DNA from: Streptomyces bacillaris
GTDB taxonomy: Bacteria; Actinomycetota; Actinomycetes; Streptomycetales; Streptomycetaceae
Length of the DNA: 64,000 bases
Assembly (NCBI RefSeq): GCF_003268675.1
Contig: NZ_CP029378.1
Coordinates: forward strand, 1,612,001 to 1,676,000
Direction of reading: 5' to 3'
The notes under the pieces were generated by a model that was given only the letters and a program-made list of their open reading frames with translations, made no database searches and was not told the DNA's origin. Position numbers and translations under genes: made by a program. Shown piece by piece: positions 17,174 through 26,340 of this stretch. Within the stretch, counting starts at the first letter, position 1, and every line of letters starts with the position of its first letter.

Positions 17174-19032
17174 GCGTCGGTCTCACCCGGGCCGGCAGCC
17201 GGTGCAATATTCGCGCGAAGGGCTTCGAGACCGTAGGTCTTGGCAATGTCGATTCCCTCTCCGTAGTGATGCTCCTCCAGGAGCGGAAGGATCTTGGTGC
17301 GCCAGGTGCGGTCGAGGCCGCCTTCCCGGTAGACCGCCTTCTTCATCAGGTACGAGGGGCCGATACGGAAATCGGGGTCGTCGATGCGGGAGTTGAGCGC
17401 GTCCAGCAGGTCCGCCGGCTCGGGGCCGCGGTCCTGGGCGGCGAGCCAGCGGCGCAGCAGCCCCTGGGTGGGCTCGGTACGCGGCGAGAGCTCCACGAAG
17501 GCGAAGCGCCGTCGCATGGCCGCGTCGACAAGGGCGATGGAGCGGTCGGCGGTGTTCATCGTGCCGATGACGAAGAGATTGGACGGGAGGGCGAAGTCGT
17601 CGCCCGAGTAAGTCAGGCGGACCGACTTGTTCCGGTACTCCAGGAGGAAGTAGAGCTCTCCGAAGACCTTGGCCAGATTCGCACGATTGATCTCGTCGAT
17701 GATCAGGAAGTGCGGGATGTGGCGGTTTCCTTCGCGGGAGGCGAGGTCGGCGAGCTCCCGCAGCGGGCCCGCCGTCAGCCGGAAGGCGACCTCCCGGGTG
17801 TCGGGGTCCTCCTTCGGCCGGAAGCCTTCGAAGAAGTCCTCGTACGCGTACGACGGATGGAACTGCACCAGCTTGACCCGTTCGGGCCCGCCTCCGAGGA
17901 ACTCGGCGAGTTTGAGGGCCAGGTGGGTCTTGCCCGTGCCCGGCGGTCCGTACAGCACCAGCTGCCGTTCGTCCCAGAGGAGGTCCTTCACCTCGCGCAG
18001 CCACTCCACGTCGTGGACGAGCAGTTCGTCGGCGAGGGCCTGGCCCGGCTCGGGAAGCTCCAGCTCACGCCGGGCCGCGAGGGCCGGGACGGTCTCGCTC
18101 GGGTCGCGTTCCCGGGACACGGCCTCGTCGGCGAGCTCCTCGTCGGTACGGCCGAGTCCGTCGATGAGGGCCTGCACGGAGGTGAGGTCGACGACGTCGT
18201 GCTGCGCCGAGAGCTTCTGCTGGAGTTCCTCGGGAAGCTCGTCGTAGGCGTACCCGCTGCTCTGCCAGTCGACGGGGCGGCGCAGGTTGGAGCGGCCGCC
18301 TTCGGAGGCGGTCTGCTCGACCGTTCCGGTGATCTCACCCACGTACAGGCGGCCCCCGGAGATGCCGCACACCGTGTCGCCCGGCTTCATCCAGGAGAGG
18401 AACGCGTACAGCTCGTCGACGAGCTCCAGCTTCTGGTTGTAGGTCGCCGTCGTCCCGTAGTCCTCCTCGACGAACGCTCTCAGCCGCTCCTTGCTCGCCC
18501 CCTGCGCCACTCCCTGGCGCAGCCGCGAGGCCGACAGCGTGACCCTGCCCTCGGGAAGCCAGAGCCGGTGGACGAGGTCACTGCCCGCCACGTTCGAGCC
18601 GCGCACGAGCCAGGCCCGGTTGGGCCCGGAACGCATGCCCTCCATGAAGTCGGACAGCGGTGTGCCCGCCTCGGTGCGCCACTCCTCCCAGCCGTTGCGC
18701 GGGGCGCCGACGAGTATCTCGGCGGCGGCGGACGGCGATCCGCACTCGACGTCAGCGGTCAGCTCCAGCCATCCGGGCCAGCGGTCGGACGGCGCGAGGA
18801 CTCCGGCGGCTCTCAGCTCCTCGCGCCGCTTGAACGTGCCGCTGAAGTGCTTGGGGAACGACGGCATGACGTGCTCCCGGGCCGGCGAACCGGCCCGGAC
18901 CAGGAACTTGCGGCTCCCGTTGGTGCCGACGGCGTCGAGGAGGACGCCGACCGCCCGCCCGATGCCGTCCCCGCCGGGCAGCCGCAGCCGGAACTCCGGG
19001 TACTCGGCGGGGTTGCCGCTGTCCTCGTTCAC
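17170..19032 (-). CDS. mcrB: McrB-like AAA+ GTPase
   Basis: A 620-residue protein with an AAA+ GTPase in the C-terminal half: Walker A YGPPGTGKTHLA near residue 365, IIDEINRANLAKVFGEL (Walker B region), and the McrB signature MNTADRSIALVD near 494, followed by AMRRRFAFVEL. The first 330 residues are an N-terminal reader of unrecognised type (MPSFPKHFSGTFKRREEL, then GSNVAGSDLVHRLWLP and MKPGDTVCGISGGRLYVGEI), unlike the EcoMcrB DNA-binding domain. GTG 19032 has AGGAG five bases upstream; the GTG at 19038 is too close to it. A 108-base gap upstream could hold an internal promoter. Confidence 0.9.
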   Translation of the reverse strand: MNEDSGNPAEYPEFRLRLPGGDGIGRAVGVLLDAVGTNGSRKFLVRAGSPAREHVMPSFPKHFSGTFKRREELRAAGVLAPSDRWPGWLELTADVECGSPSAAAEILVGAPRNGWEEWRTEAGTPLSDFMEGMRSGPNRAWLVRGSNVAGSDLVHRLWLPEGRVTLSASRLRQGVAQGASKERLRAFVEEDYGTTATYNQKLELVDELYAFLSWMKPGDTVCGISGGRLYVGEITGTVEQTASEGGRSNLRRPVDWQSSGYAYDELPEELQQKLSAQHDVVDLTSVQALIDGLGRTDEELADEAVSRERDPSETVPALAARRELELPEPGQALADELLVHDVEWLREVKDLLWDERQLVLYGPPGTGKTHLALKLAEFLGGGPERVKLVQFHPSYAYEDFFEGFRPKEDPDTREVAFRLTAGPLRELADLASREGNRHIPHFLIIDEINRANLAKVFGELYFLLEYRNKSVRLTYSGDDFALPSNLFVIGTMNTADRSIALVDAAMRRRFAFVELSPRTEPTQGLLRRWLAAQDRGPEPADLLDALNSRIDDPDFRIGPSYLMKKAVYREGGLDRTWRTKILPLLEEHHYGEGIDIAKTYGLEALRANIAPAAGPGETDA

Positions 19033-19087
19033 GCACACTCCTGGTTCACGTACGTTCCTCGTTCCCGTGAGTCCTTGGACACGGGCA

Positions 19088-19099
19088 GGGCATATGCCC
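19088..19099. repeat. 12-bp palindrome GGGCATATGCCC in the gap before mcrB
   Basis: Perfect palindrome in the only sizeable gap of operon A. The same 12 bases occur inside a dynamin gene at 33610, so significance is doubtful. Confidence 0.3.
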
Positions 19100-19140
19100 G
19101 AAGGCCGGTGCCGAGAAGGACCTTAGCCCCGCTCCGTACC

Positions 19141-20790
19141 TCAGGTGAGGGTGTTGGTGAGGTGCGGCCCGATGTATCCGATGAAGATCCCGTGCTCGGC
19201 GCGGGCGGCGTCGTGGTAGTGCAGGCGTGGAGCGACGGTGTTGCCGCCGCCGATCCTCACGTGCGCGCCCATGAACAGCCGGCAGGCGGGATCCACGTTT
19301 TCCGGGACGGGGAAGGTCCGTTCCTTGCGCCAGACGGTGTTCGTCTTCACTGTCCTGGACTCGTCGCGCACGACCTTACGGGGCGATATCGCGTGCCTGC
19401 CGCCCGGAGCGTCCTCGCACCACTGCTTGAAGTCACGGAAGGCCGCGCCGTCGGCGGGGGCGTCGACCGAGACGTCGGCGTAGTCCCGAAGCGCCAGCAG
19501 TGCGTCCCAGGCCATACGGACCCAGGAGGAACCGTACGCCTGGTCGTCCAGTTCCAGGGTGATCTTCCTGGCTCCGGTGAAGTGCACGCGAGGCATCTCC
19601 TCGATCCGTTCCAGGATCTCCGCGAAGGACTCGGGGACAGCGGGACCGCCGTCGTCCGGGGCGTACGCGGCTTCGGCGGCGCCGAGGGCGAGCAGGCGCT
19701 TCTGCACGGTGACGAGCTGGACCCGGGTCTCATGCAGTTCCCGGTACTGCTCGTCGTACTCGGCGATCAGCGTGATCTCGTCGCTCCTGGCGCGCTGGAG
19801 TTCGTTCTTCAGGTCCCTGATCTCGTCGGCCCGTACCCGCTGCTCGCGCCCGGCTTCCTCGAGGATCTCGAAGAGGGCGTGGTTCTCGTCCCTCAGCCGC
19901 TCCAGCTCGGAGCTGCCCGAGCTCTCCTTGGTACGCGCGCGCAACACGGGTACCGCGTCCAGCTCGGGCGGCAGTGGCGCCCGGGTGGCGAGGCCCTGGG
20001 GAAGCTGGGCGAGCAGGCGGCGGGCCCGGGCCGGGTTCTCGGCGACGACCCGGTGCGACATGACGCGGTGGCGCTGGCCGTCGGCCGCCCAGGCCGGGTC
20101 CACACCTGGAAGGAAGGTCCGGATGCCTCCGCCGTACACCCGGTGGTACTCCATGAGCCGGTTGAAGCGGTTGTCCGCCCCGGGCGCGAGGGCGTAGAGG
20201 ATGGCGAGGCCGGCCAGGGGACGGACCAGCGGGTCCAGGGTCCGCTCCAGCCAGACATCGAAGTCGGCCCCGTTCGGGGCGGTGGCCATGACGATCGGCA
20301 GACGGCGCTCCGCGTCGCACAACTCGTCGATGACGGAGTCGATGTCGGCCGCCTCGACGACCTGTGGCATCCGGGTCACGTCCGCGAGCCCGTCGCGGGC
20401 CTGGAGGACGTCCAGCAGGCTTGCCGCGAGGCGGGGGGTCTTTGCGGGCGTCGGCAACGTGTCCGGATCGTCGGGAAGGTGCTCTACGTCCAGCTGTACG
20501 CGGGTCGGCCGACTCTCCGTCTGCCTGATCACCAGGGTCGTCTGCCAGGTGCCGTCCGGGGCGGTCTCCCGGAGGCGCCAACGCCCGTACGCCCCGCCGG
20601 TGCCGGTCGCCGAGTCGTGGTCGAGCGTGACTCCCCGGGCTATCTCGTTGCGTCCCTCCGCGAACGCCTGGATGTCGTAGTTCTTGGGCGGTTCACGCAG
20701 CCAGTCCCGGAGCCGGGCGTCGACCTGCGCGCCGGTGCTGACGTAGTCGAGGCCGCTGGTGACGACCATGCGGTAGCGGCGTGTGTCCAT
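19141..20790 (-). CDS. Coiled-coil protein of the SMC/McrBC operon, function unknown
   Basis: A 549-residue protein that I do not recognise as a named family. Residues 1-280 are globular (RYRMVVTSGLDYVSTGAQVDARLRDWLRE at the start), residues about 290-375 are a clear coiled coil (ELERLRDENHALFEILEEAG, then IRDLKNELQRARSDE), and the C-terminal 170 residues are globular, ending in HGIFIGYIGPHLTNTLT. The C-terminal part has a pattern seen in other restriction-like operons where such ends sit next to ATPases, so a role as adaptor or effector between the SMC ATPase and McrBC is likely. ATG 20790 is preferred to 20811 because AAAGGA lies eight bases before it. Only 24 bases separate it from the upstream gene. 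Confidence 0.7.
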   Translation of the reverse strand: MDTRRYRMVVTSGLDYVSTGAQVDARLRDWLREPPKNYDIQAFAEGRNEIARGVTLDHDSATGTGGAYGRWRLRETAPDGTWQTTLVIRQTESRPTRVQLDVEHLPDDPDTLPTPAKTPRLAASLLDVLQARDGLADVTRMPQVVEAADIDSVIDELCDAERRLPIVMATAPNGADFDVWLERTLDPLVRPLAGLAILYALAPGADNRFNRLMEYHRVYGGGIRTFLPGVDPAWAADGQRHRVMSHRVVAENPARARRLLAQLPQGLATRAPLPPELDAVPVLRARTKESSGSSELERLRDENHALFEILEEAGREQRVRADEIRDLKNELQRARSDEITLIAEYDEQYRELHETRVQLVTVQKRLLALGAAEAAYAPDDGGPAVPESFAEILERIEEMPRVHFTGARKITLELDDQAYGSSWVRMAWDALLALRDYADVSVDAPADGAAFRDFKQWCEDAPGGRHAISPRKVVRDESRTVKTNTVWRKERTFPVPENVDPACRLFMGAHVRIGGGNTVAPRLHYHDAARAEHGIFIGYIGPHLTNTLT

Positions 20791-20814
20791 GCCGTGGTCC
20801 TTTCGGTGCACCGG

Positions 20815-21207
20815 TCAGGCTTCGGTCCGCTCGGGTCCTTGGCGGAGGGCGGCGAGCAGTTCGACGACGTCGTCGTGCCAGGCCCTGACCTCGCCCGGGG
20901 TGGGCGGGAGTTCATACGTGTGGTGGTGGCAGGCCGCGCTGAGCGCGGACCACACGGCGTACCACTGACGGGCCACGGAGCACGGGGCGTACCACTCCAG
21001 ACAGAGCGCCTTGGTACGGCCACGGCTGTGCGCCATGGCGGGACTGACCCGCCGCCAGAAGCCGTCCATGGCCTCGTCCAGGGCCAGCCGGAGCAGGGCG
21101 GCGGCGGCTCGGGCGCGGAGTCCCGGCGCGAGGGTGTGGGGAATACCGGGGGGAGGGAGGAGCAGATGACGGGCGGCCGCGGCCAGTTCGTCGGGGGTAC
21201 GGGTCAT
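20815..21207 (-). CDS. Small helical protein coupled to the SMC-like ATPase
   Basis: A 130-residue mostly helical protein (TPDELAAAARHLLLPP, LRARAAAALLRLALDEAMDGFW, then WYAPCSVARQWYAVWSALSAACH). Its ATG overlaps the stop of the SMC-like gene (ATGA), which points to equal dosage and direct interaction. Small helical middle components of this kind accompany Rad50-like ATPases in three-component ABC-type conflict systems. No catalytic motif is visible. Function is inferred from position only. Confidence 0.65.
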   Translation of the reverse strand: MTRTPDELAAAARHLLLPPPGIPHTLAPGLRARAAAALLRLALDEAMDGFWRRVSPAMAHSRGRTKALCLEWYAPCSVARQWYAVWSALSAACHHHTYELPPTPGEVRAWHDDVVELLAALRQGPERTEA

Positions 21208-23588
21208 CGGCCGCGCACCGCCTTCGCGAGGCGCTCGGTGTCCCGGACCAGGTCCATGCGGTCGCCGATCGGGGTGAGGAACTGGTGGGCGCCGGCGTTG
21301 CACCGTTCGATGAGCGCGCGGGCCCAGGGGCCGTGGTCCTGCGCGACGGCCGCGAGGACCTGGGCGGGTTCCATGCTGCTGTCGTAGAAGGCGAGCGCGG
21401 CGAGATCGGTGAGCTTGTGGGCCTTGCCGATCCTGGCCTCGACGTCGGCGTGGCCGTGGCCTTCGGCCCGCAGGCGGCGCCGTGCGGGTTCCAGGCAGGC
21501 GGCCTCCAGGGCGCCTCGGCACATCTGGGGTAGGACCCGGTCGGCGACGCCCTGCGGCACGTTCGGGTCCTTGGCGACGGCCCGGGCCTCGCTCAGCGCG
21601 AGGGAGACCGGGTCGTCGGTGCGGGTGACCTTGACGACGGAGTCGGTCTGCCGGGAGACCTGCATGATCGTCGCGGGGATGCGCAGGTGGCGGATGGCCT
21701 GCTGGAGGCGGGTGTCGTGAGTGAAGACGATCACCTGGCGGCGCTGGGCACAGGCATGGAGGACCCGCGCGAGCCCCTCGACCTTCTCCGGGTCCATGGA
21801 CTGCACCGGGTCGTCGATCACCAGGAACCCGAAGGGGCTGTCGGGGTGGGTGGCGCGAGGGAGGAACAGCGAGAGGGCGAGCGAGTGCAGTTCACCCTGG
21901 CTCATCACGCCGAAGGCGGGCGCGTCCATGTCGTCCACGGACACGTCAAGCTTCACCTTGCGCTGGTTGGCCGTCCCCGTCAGGCCGATCGAGCCGAGCG
22001 TGACGCTGCTGCGCTCGCAGAGCAGCTTCCAGATGGTCTGCGACTGGTCGGCGAACGGGCGCAGCCGCTCCTCGCGGAGTTCGTCGGTGACCTTCTTGAG
22101 CCAGGTCTGCGCGTCCTTGAGTCGCTTGCCGAGCGATGCGGCCTCGGCGGCCCGGTCGGCGACGGCCAGCCATTCGGCGAGGCGCACCCCGAGCGGCCGC
22201 CAGCCGGCGTCCTGATCAGCGAGCAGGCGGGCCGCCTTCTCGCTCTCCTGCCGGCAGGCGTCGGCGAGGGCGGCCGAAAGGCGCTCGACCTGATCCGCCA
22301 GCGGGCGGGGGTCGGTCGCGCTCCGGCACAGGGACCATTCCCGCCAGAGGGCGGCGAGCGGCGAGTCCTCCGGCCGGAGCCATACGGGGACGGGCTGGAC
22401 GAGATCGTGGACGGCGCGGATGGCGCCGCGCAGGTCGTCGCGCGCGGACTGCGCTTCCGCGGCTTCGCGCTGGAGCCGTTCGACCTGCTCCCGGGCGCGC
22501 ACCGCCCAGTCGTCGTCGAGCAGTCCGGGCGTGTCGCAGACGGGGCAGTCGGCGGTCCGCGCCCGCCGCCGGTGGTCGAGCGCCCGCTCCAGGAGGTCGG
22601 AGAGACGGCGGGCGTCCTCGGCGGAGCCGGACCGCGCGTCATCGGCCCGGGCCGCGGCTTCCCGCAGCCGCGTCACGGCACCGCTGATGTCGCTCAGATC
22701 AGGCCCTTCGAGGGTGGACAGCCCGCGCAGCCTTTCGAGTTCGGCGGTGTCGCCCTCGGGCCGTGCGGCAAGGAGGGTGCGAACGCGTTCGCGGTCCGGG
22801 CGGCGTGCGGAGAGAACCTCCACGGCCGCGACGGCCCTCGGGTCGCCGGAGCCCCGCAGTTCGGCGAGGACCGCGGCTGCCAGGTCGGTGGCCTTCTTCT
22901 CGCCGTCCTTGATCACCTTGAGGCGGGCTCCCGCCTCCTTGTAGGCCTCGGAGAGCTGCTCCAGGCCGAGGATCTGGGCGAGTCCGTCATGGAGGGCGGT
23001 CATGGGGCCGTTGATCACGGCGCCGAGTTCGCTGTACGAGAGGAACGGCCGGTACAGCGCGAGCTCCTCCGCGCCGACGACCTCGCCCAGCTCTCCGCCG
23101 GGCAGGCCTGGCCGGTGGACCGCCACCCGTGCGTCGCCCAGCCCGTCGCCGTGCCAGCTCCTGCGGACGGTGACGGGCGTGTCGGCACCGTCACGGCGGC
23201 ACTCCACCTCCACGCGGGGAGCCGCCGGATCGTGCAGATTCCGCCACCCCTGCCGCCAGATCTGAGTACGGTCCTGCCAGCGGAAGTTGTCGCCCGTCAG
23301 TGCCATCTCGGCGGCCTCGGCGAAGCTGGACTTACCGGAGCCGTTGCGTCCGGCGACCACGGTGAGGCCCGGTGCGGGGGTGAGGCCGAGCGTGGTCTCC
23401 GGGCCGATGCCTCGCCACCCGGCGGCCGTGATGGAGCGGAGGAAGAGAGGACCGGTTCGGGAGGCGCTTCCGGCCCGAGTCCCGGGGAAGAGGTCGCGCA
23501 GCAGATCCGCCGTCTCCGGCTCCAGGCCGGCGGCGGCCAGGCGCTGGAGGACGAGGTCGCGGAGGGAGGGGTGGGGCTGGTCGCTCAC
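21204..23588 (-). CDS. SMC/Rad50-like AAA ATPase
   Basis: A 794-residue ATPase that begins operon A. Walker A VVAGRNGSGKSSFAEAAEMA is near residue 81, a single zinc-hook-like CPVC near 348 in the middle of coiled coil, the ABC signature MSQGELHSLALSLFLP near 565 and Walker B FLVIDDPVQSMDP near 590, followed by QVIVFTHD. This is the layout of Rad50/SbcC-type DNA-end sensors, but shorter. GTG 23588 has GGAG seven bases upstream. The palindromic operator lies 78 bases before the start. With its neighbours it probably senses or clamps foreign DNA and hands it to the helicase and McrBC nuclease. Confidence 0.88.
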   Translation of the reverse strand: MSDQPHPSLRDLVLQRLAAAGLEPETADLLRDLFPGTRAGSASRTGPLFLRSITAAGWRGIGPETTLGLTPAPGLTVVAGRNGSGKSSFAEAAEMALTGDNFRWQDRTQIWRQGWRNLHDPAAPRVEVECRRDGADTPVTVRRSWHGDGLGDARVAVHRPGLPGGELGEVVGAEELALYRPFLSYSELGAVINGPMTALHDGLAQILGLEQLSEAYKEAGARLKVIKDGEKKATDLAAAVLAELRGSGDPRAVAAVEVLSARRPDRERVRTLLAARPEGDTAELERLRGLSTLEGPDLSDISGAVTRLREAAARADDARSGSAEDARRLSDLLERALDHRRRARTADCPVCDTPGLLDDDWAVRAREQVERLQREAAEAQSARDDLRGAIRAVHDLVQPVPVWLRPEDSPLAALWREWSLCRSATDPRPLADQVERLSAALADACRQESEKAARLLADQDAGWRPLGVRLAEWLAVADRAAEAASLGKRLKDAQTWLKKVTDELREERLRPFADQSQTIWKLLCERSSVTLGSIGLTGTANQRKVKLDVSVDDMDAPAFGVMSQGELHSLALSLFLPRATHPDSPFGFLVIDDPVQSMDPEKVEGLARVLHACAQRRQVIVFTHDTRLQQAIRHLRIPATIMQVSRQTDSVVKVTRTDDPVSLALSEARAVAKDPNVPQGVADRVLPQMCRGALEAACLEPARRRLRAEGHGHADVEARIGKAHKLTDLAALAFYDSSMEPAQVLAAVAQDHGPWARALIERCNAGAHQFLTPIGDRMDLVRDTERLAKAVRGR

Positions 23589-23665
23589 GGTGTGGCTCCA
23601 TGCACGGGAGACGGCGGGTGCGACGGCGAAGTCCGCAGCCGGGAGCCCCAGGGTGACGTAGAGAC

Positions 23666-23680
23666 GTTGACGTCGTCAAC
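23666..23680. promoter_or_regulatory. Palindromic operator, copy 2 (between operon A and a divergent gene)
   Basis: GTTGACG-T-CGTCAAC. It lies between the GTG of the SMC-like gene (23588) and the divergent gene at 23794, so it could control both. The core is identical to the copies at 12024 and 52272 except for the central base. Confidence 0.8.
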
Positions 23681-23793
23681 AGATATTTCCTGCCACACTT
23701 CATGCGAATTTGTGTACGATCGCGAATCCGGGCGGCATGAGTGACCGCCAGACGGCCGCACGGCCACACTTCTTGAGGAGAAGCTCAACCGTC

Positions 23794-24408
23794 ATGAGAC
23801 TTACGGACCAGCTGACCCTGCGGCGGTCAGGCACCCGCGCGACGCGCCACGGAGCCACCTGCTCCGGATCAACGGAGAACGGGACCGCCGTGAAATGGCG
23901 TCTCGTCCTGCCCGGTCGCCCTGAACTCACCCTGCACGACACCCGCTGGGACAACGGTGAGCGGGACCTGGTCCTCCACCAGCCGTCGGTGGTTCCCGAG
24001 ATGCCCGCCCTCCTGGCCAATCTGCACGGCCGCCGCCGCGCAGGCATCGAGGCCGTGCCCGCCGGAAGGGGTCGCCTGCGCCTCATGGCCTGGACCGTCA
24101 TACCGAGGACCGGCTCGGACCGGGCCGGCTTCAAGAAGTCCCTCACCACGGCGCAACTCGCCACGCAGTGCGGGCTCTCGCTCCTGCGGACTCTGACGAG
24201 CCGTCCCGGCGTCACGCTGGAACCCGCCTTCGACCAGGAAGACCTCCCCCTGGTCGATCTGGAGCACCCTCAGGCCGTGAAGCCCCTCCAGCACGCGCTG
24301 TACTTCCCCGTGGACGACGACGAGACCCCGGTCATGGCGTACGTCATCACCCGGGTCATGCCGACACTCCGCGCGGTGGGCTGGCTGCCGCCCTTACCCG
24401 TCTTCTGA
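23794..24408 (+). CDS. Hypothetical protein divergent from operon A
   Basis: A protein of about 204 residues that I do not recognise. It is rich in beta-strand patterns (VKWRLVLPGRPELTLHDT, RLRLMAWTVIP) with no signal peptide or membrane segment, and ends in MPTLRAVGWLPPLPVF. The start could be ATG 23737 or 23794; 23794 has GAGGAG 13 bases upstream, which is long. It shares the divergent promoter region carrying the palindromic operator with operon A, which suggests joint control and possibly a regulatory or inhibitory role for the system. Confidence 0.6.
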   Translation: MRLTDQLTLRRSGTRATRHGATCSGSTENGTAVKWRLVLPGRPELTLHDTRWDNGERDLVLHQPSVVPEMPALLANLHGRRRAGIEAVPAGRGRLRLMAWTVIPRTGSDRAGFKKSLTTAQLATQCGLSLLRTLTSRPGVTLEPAFDQEDLPLVDLEHPQAVKPLQHALYFPVDDDETPVMAYVITRVMPTLRAVGWLPPLPVF

Positions 24409-24513
24409 CGTCTCGGGCCTCGCCCCCACATGTCAGTGCCACCCTCTAGCGTAGGAGTCCGAGCACCGCCCCTGTCGACGTGCACTCGGGTGGAGACGGC
24501 AGGGGAGGACGAC

Positions 24514-25143
24514 ATGGCGCGACAGATGGCGAACGAGACGTTCCGTACCGACCAGGAGCGGAACCGGTACGCGGCACACGTCCGCGCGATCAACGAGCTG
24601 GTCGACGGCCTGCGGGACCAGGACGGCAGGGGCTGGATGCCGTACGTCGCTCCTTGGCACGGTGGAACCGAGGCGCGCGTGCTGTCCATGCTGCGCGATC
24701 CGGGGCCCAAGACCCAGGACGGCACCGGCTCGGGCTTCCTGTGCACGGAGAACGACGACCCGACCGCCGAGCGTCAGTGCCGGGCCTTCGAGCAGGCCGG
24801 CATCGACGCCCGCGACGTCACGCCCTGGAACGCCTATCCCTGGTACATCAACAGAAAGCCCGACGCCTCCGAACAGAAGGCCGGCGCCGAGGCCCTCGTG
24901 CGCCTCCTCGGACTGATGCCGGACCTCCGCGTCGTCCTGCTCCAGGGCGGCGACGCGCAGGCCACCTGGCGGCGGCTGGAGAAGGCGCACCCGGCCCTCG
25001 CCGGCCAGGAACACTTCCAGGTGGTGCGTACGTACCACCCGGGCCGGCAGGCACTGTGGTCGCCCGACCCCCAGGTCCGCGCGGCGCGCGAGCGGCACCG
25101 CGAGGACGCGCTCCACCAAGTGGCCGACATACTCCGGGCCTGA
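24514..25143 (+). CDS. Uracil-DNA glycosylase superfamily protein
   Basis: A 209-residue protein with the order of motifs of the UDG superfamily: ARVLSMLRDPGPKT for the uracil-activating loop, TPWNAYPWYINRK for the pocket, RVVLLQGGDAQATW, and VRTYHPGRQAL for the DNA-intercalating His-Pro loop. The first motif lacks the usual G-Asp-Pro-Tyr, so the base removed is uncertain. ATG 24514 has AGGGGAGG five bases before it. It lies alone between operon A and a toxin-antitoxin pair. It may act on uracil or other modified bases in phage DNA, or be a repair gene; the first is inferred from the defence setting. Confidence 0.75.
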   Translation: MARQMANETFRTDQERNRYAAHVRAINELVDGLRDQDGRGWMPYVAPWHGGTEARVLSMLRDPGPKTQDGTGSGFLCTENDDPTAERQCRAFEQAGIDARDVTPWNAYPWYINRKPDASEQKAGAEALVRLLGLMPDLRVVLLQGGDAQATWRRLEKAHPALAGQEHFQVVRTYHPGRQALWSPDPQVRAARERHREDALHQVADILRA

Positions 25144-25250
25144 CAGCGCCGGAAGACGGCCTCCCGTCCGCCTCGGTCGGCTCGCGACCCGCACCAGCTG
25201 GACCACGACGGGGACGACGCCATCGGCTGTGAGTCGGCATGGACGCGCGG

Positions 25251-25303
25251 CGCACCGCCCGGCGGGGGGGCGGCCACCCGGAGGGGGTGGCGGGGGCGGT
25301 GCG
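25251..25303. terminator. Bidirectional hairpin between convergent genes
   Basis: CGCACCGCCC at 25251-25260 pairs with GGGCGGTGCG at 25294-25303, with an inner CCACCC/GGGTGG stem. It separates the glycosylase-like gene from the convergent toxin gene. Confidence 0.65.
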
Positions 25304-25307
25304 AGAG

Positions 25308-25694
25308 TCAAGGCCAGGTGCGCTCGATGCGGTCCGCTCGGACGGCATAGGCGGCGGGGCCGCCCCTTTCGACCGCCCGGTGGATCGCCTCGCGGCAGAT
25401 GTGGAGACGCTCGACCATCTCCAGGCTGCGGAGCTGTTGGTTATCCAGATAGAAGAGTACGGCCGCGTGCTCGTGGACCGGCCGGATCTCGCGGTCGCGT
25501 GTCTTGATCCGCCCGTCTTTCGACAGAGGCACCCACCCCTGGGCGAGCCCGTGGAGGATCCACTCCTCGTCCGGTACGTCCTGGGCGTCGCCCGCGAAGA
25601 CCTCGCCGATCCTGTGCACGGTCCATCCACGGGCACGCAGTTCCTCGGCGACGCGCCGTCCGAGGTTGCGGTCGAGGAAGAACTCAGGCGGCAA
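25308..25694 (-). CDS. VapC45-type PIN-like toxin
   Basis: A 128-residue PIN-like protein of the DUF5615/VapC45 type: FFLDRNLGRRVAEELRARG carries the first Asp, DEEWILHGLAQGWVPLSKDGRI the second acidic cluster and the conserved K-D. It should be an RNase. Its start lies inside the last codons of the upstream antitoxin gene (11-base overlap), the normal order for these pairs. It ends at a strong hairpin shared with the convergent gene. Confidence 0.8.
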   Translation of the reverse strand: MPPEFFLDRNLGRRVAEELRARGWTVHRIGEVFAGDAQDVPDEEWILHGLAQGWVPLSKDGRIKTRDREIRPVHEHAAVLFYLDNQQLRSLEMVERLHICREAIHRAVERGGPAAYAVRADRIERTWP

Positions 25695-26340
25695 GGCGCA
25701 CCACAGCCTGGCGGACCGCGTCCACCTGCTCCGGCTCCATGTCGTACTCGTACGCGATGTCCTCGACGGACTCGCCGGCTTCCCACAGGTCGGTCAGCGC
25801 CTTCACCGGCACCCGGTTGGCCTCGATCACCGGCAGGCCGTGCCCGAACCGGGGGTCGATCACGACCGGCACGGAGGCCGGGTACTGTCGCAGCCGGAGA
25901 CTGGACGGGAAATCGTCCCCCGCGTCCCAGGACAGGTAGCGCAGGTAGTCCGCGACGACCTCCCGGATCGGCGCCTGCCCGTCACGGGCCCTGCGCAGGT
26001 CGTCGGGGGCGTGCTCGATGAAGATGTCCACGCCGTCCGTGGCGATGCGCCGGGAGACAAGGCCATACGGCGTGTCGAAGGCCGCCCGCACCGCCCCGGC
26101 AGCCTCCCTGATCTCGCTCATCCTGAGCCCGAGGTCCCGCAGCGACCGCAGGACGTACGCCTCGGCCACCGCCACGAACGGCACCGAGGGCTGTCCTCGC
26201 CGCACGGGGTCGACACTGTGGACGAGCGGCGCTCCGGCCGCCCTCCCCTGGAGCCAGCTGTGCAGGGTGGAGGAGGGAATCTGGAGGTAGGACGACGTCT
26301 CGGCCGGTGTGAGAAGCCCGTCCGTGAACCTGTCGATCAT
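25684..26340 (-). CDS. DUF433 antitoxin with N-terminal HTH (VapB45-type)
   Basis: A 218-residue antitoxin. The N-terminus is a helix-turn-helix (GLLTPAETSSYLQIPSSTLHSWL). The C-terminal DUF433 part (GLPVIEANRVPVKALTDLWE, then SVEDIAYEYDMEPEQVDAV) is the segment that binds the PIN-like partner. ATG 26340 has GGAGG about six bases upstream. It is expected to repress its own promoter and neutralise the toxin encoded just downstream. Confidence 0.8.
   Translation of the reverse strand: MIDRFTDGLLTPAETSSYLQIPSSTLHSWLQGRAAGAPLVHSVDPVRRGQPSVPFVAVAEAYVLRSLRDLGLRMSEIREAAGAVRAAFDTPYGLVSRRIATDGVDIFIEHAPDDLRRARDGQAPIREVVADYLRYLSWDAGDDFPSSLRLRQYPASVPVVIDPRFGHGLPVIEANRVPVKALTDLWEAGESVEDIAYEYDMEPEQVDAVRQAVVRLAA

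Noticed and set aside
17101..21387. A plus-strand open frame of 1428 codons across McrB and neighbours
   Set aside because: It spans several well-supported minus-strand genes and has no recognisable domain.
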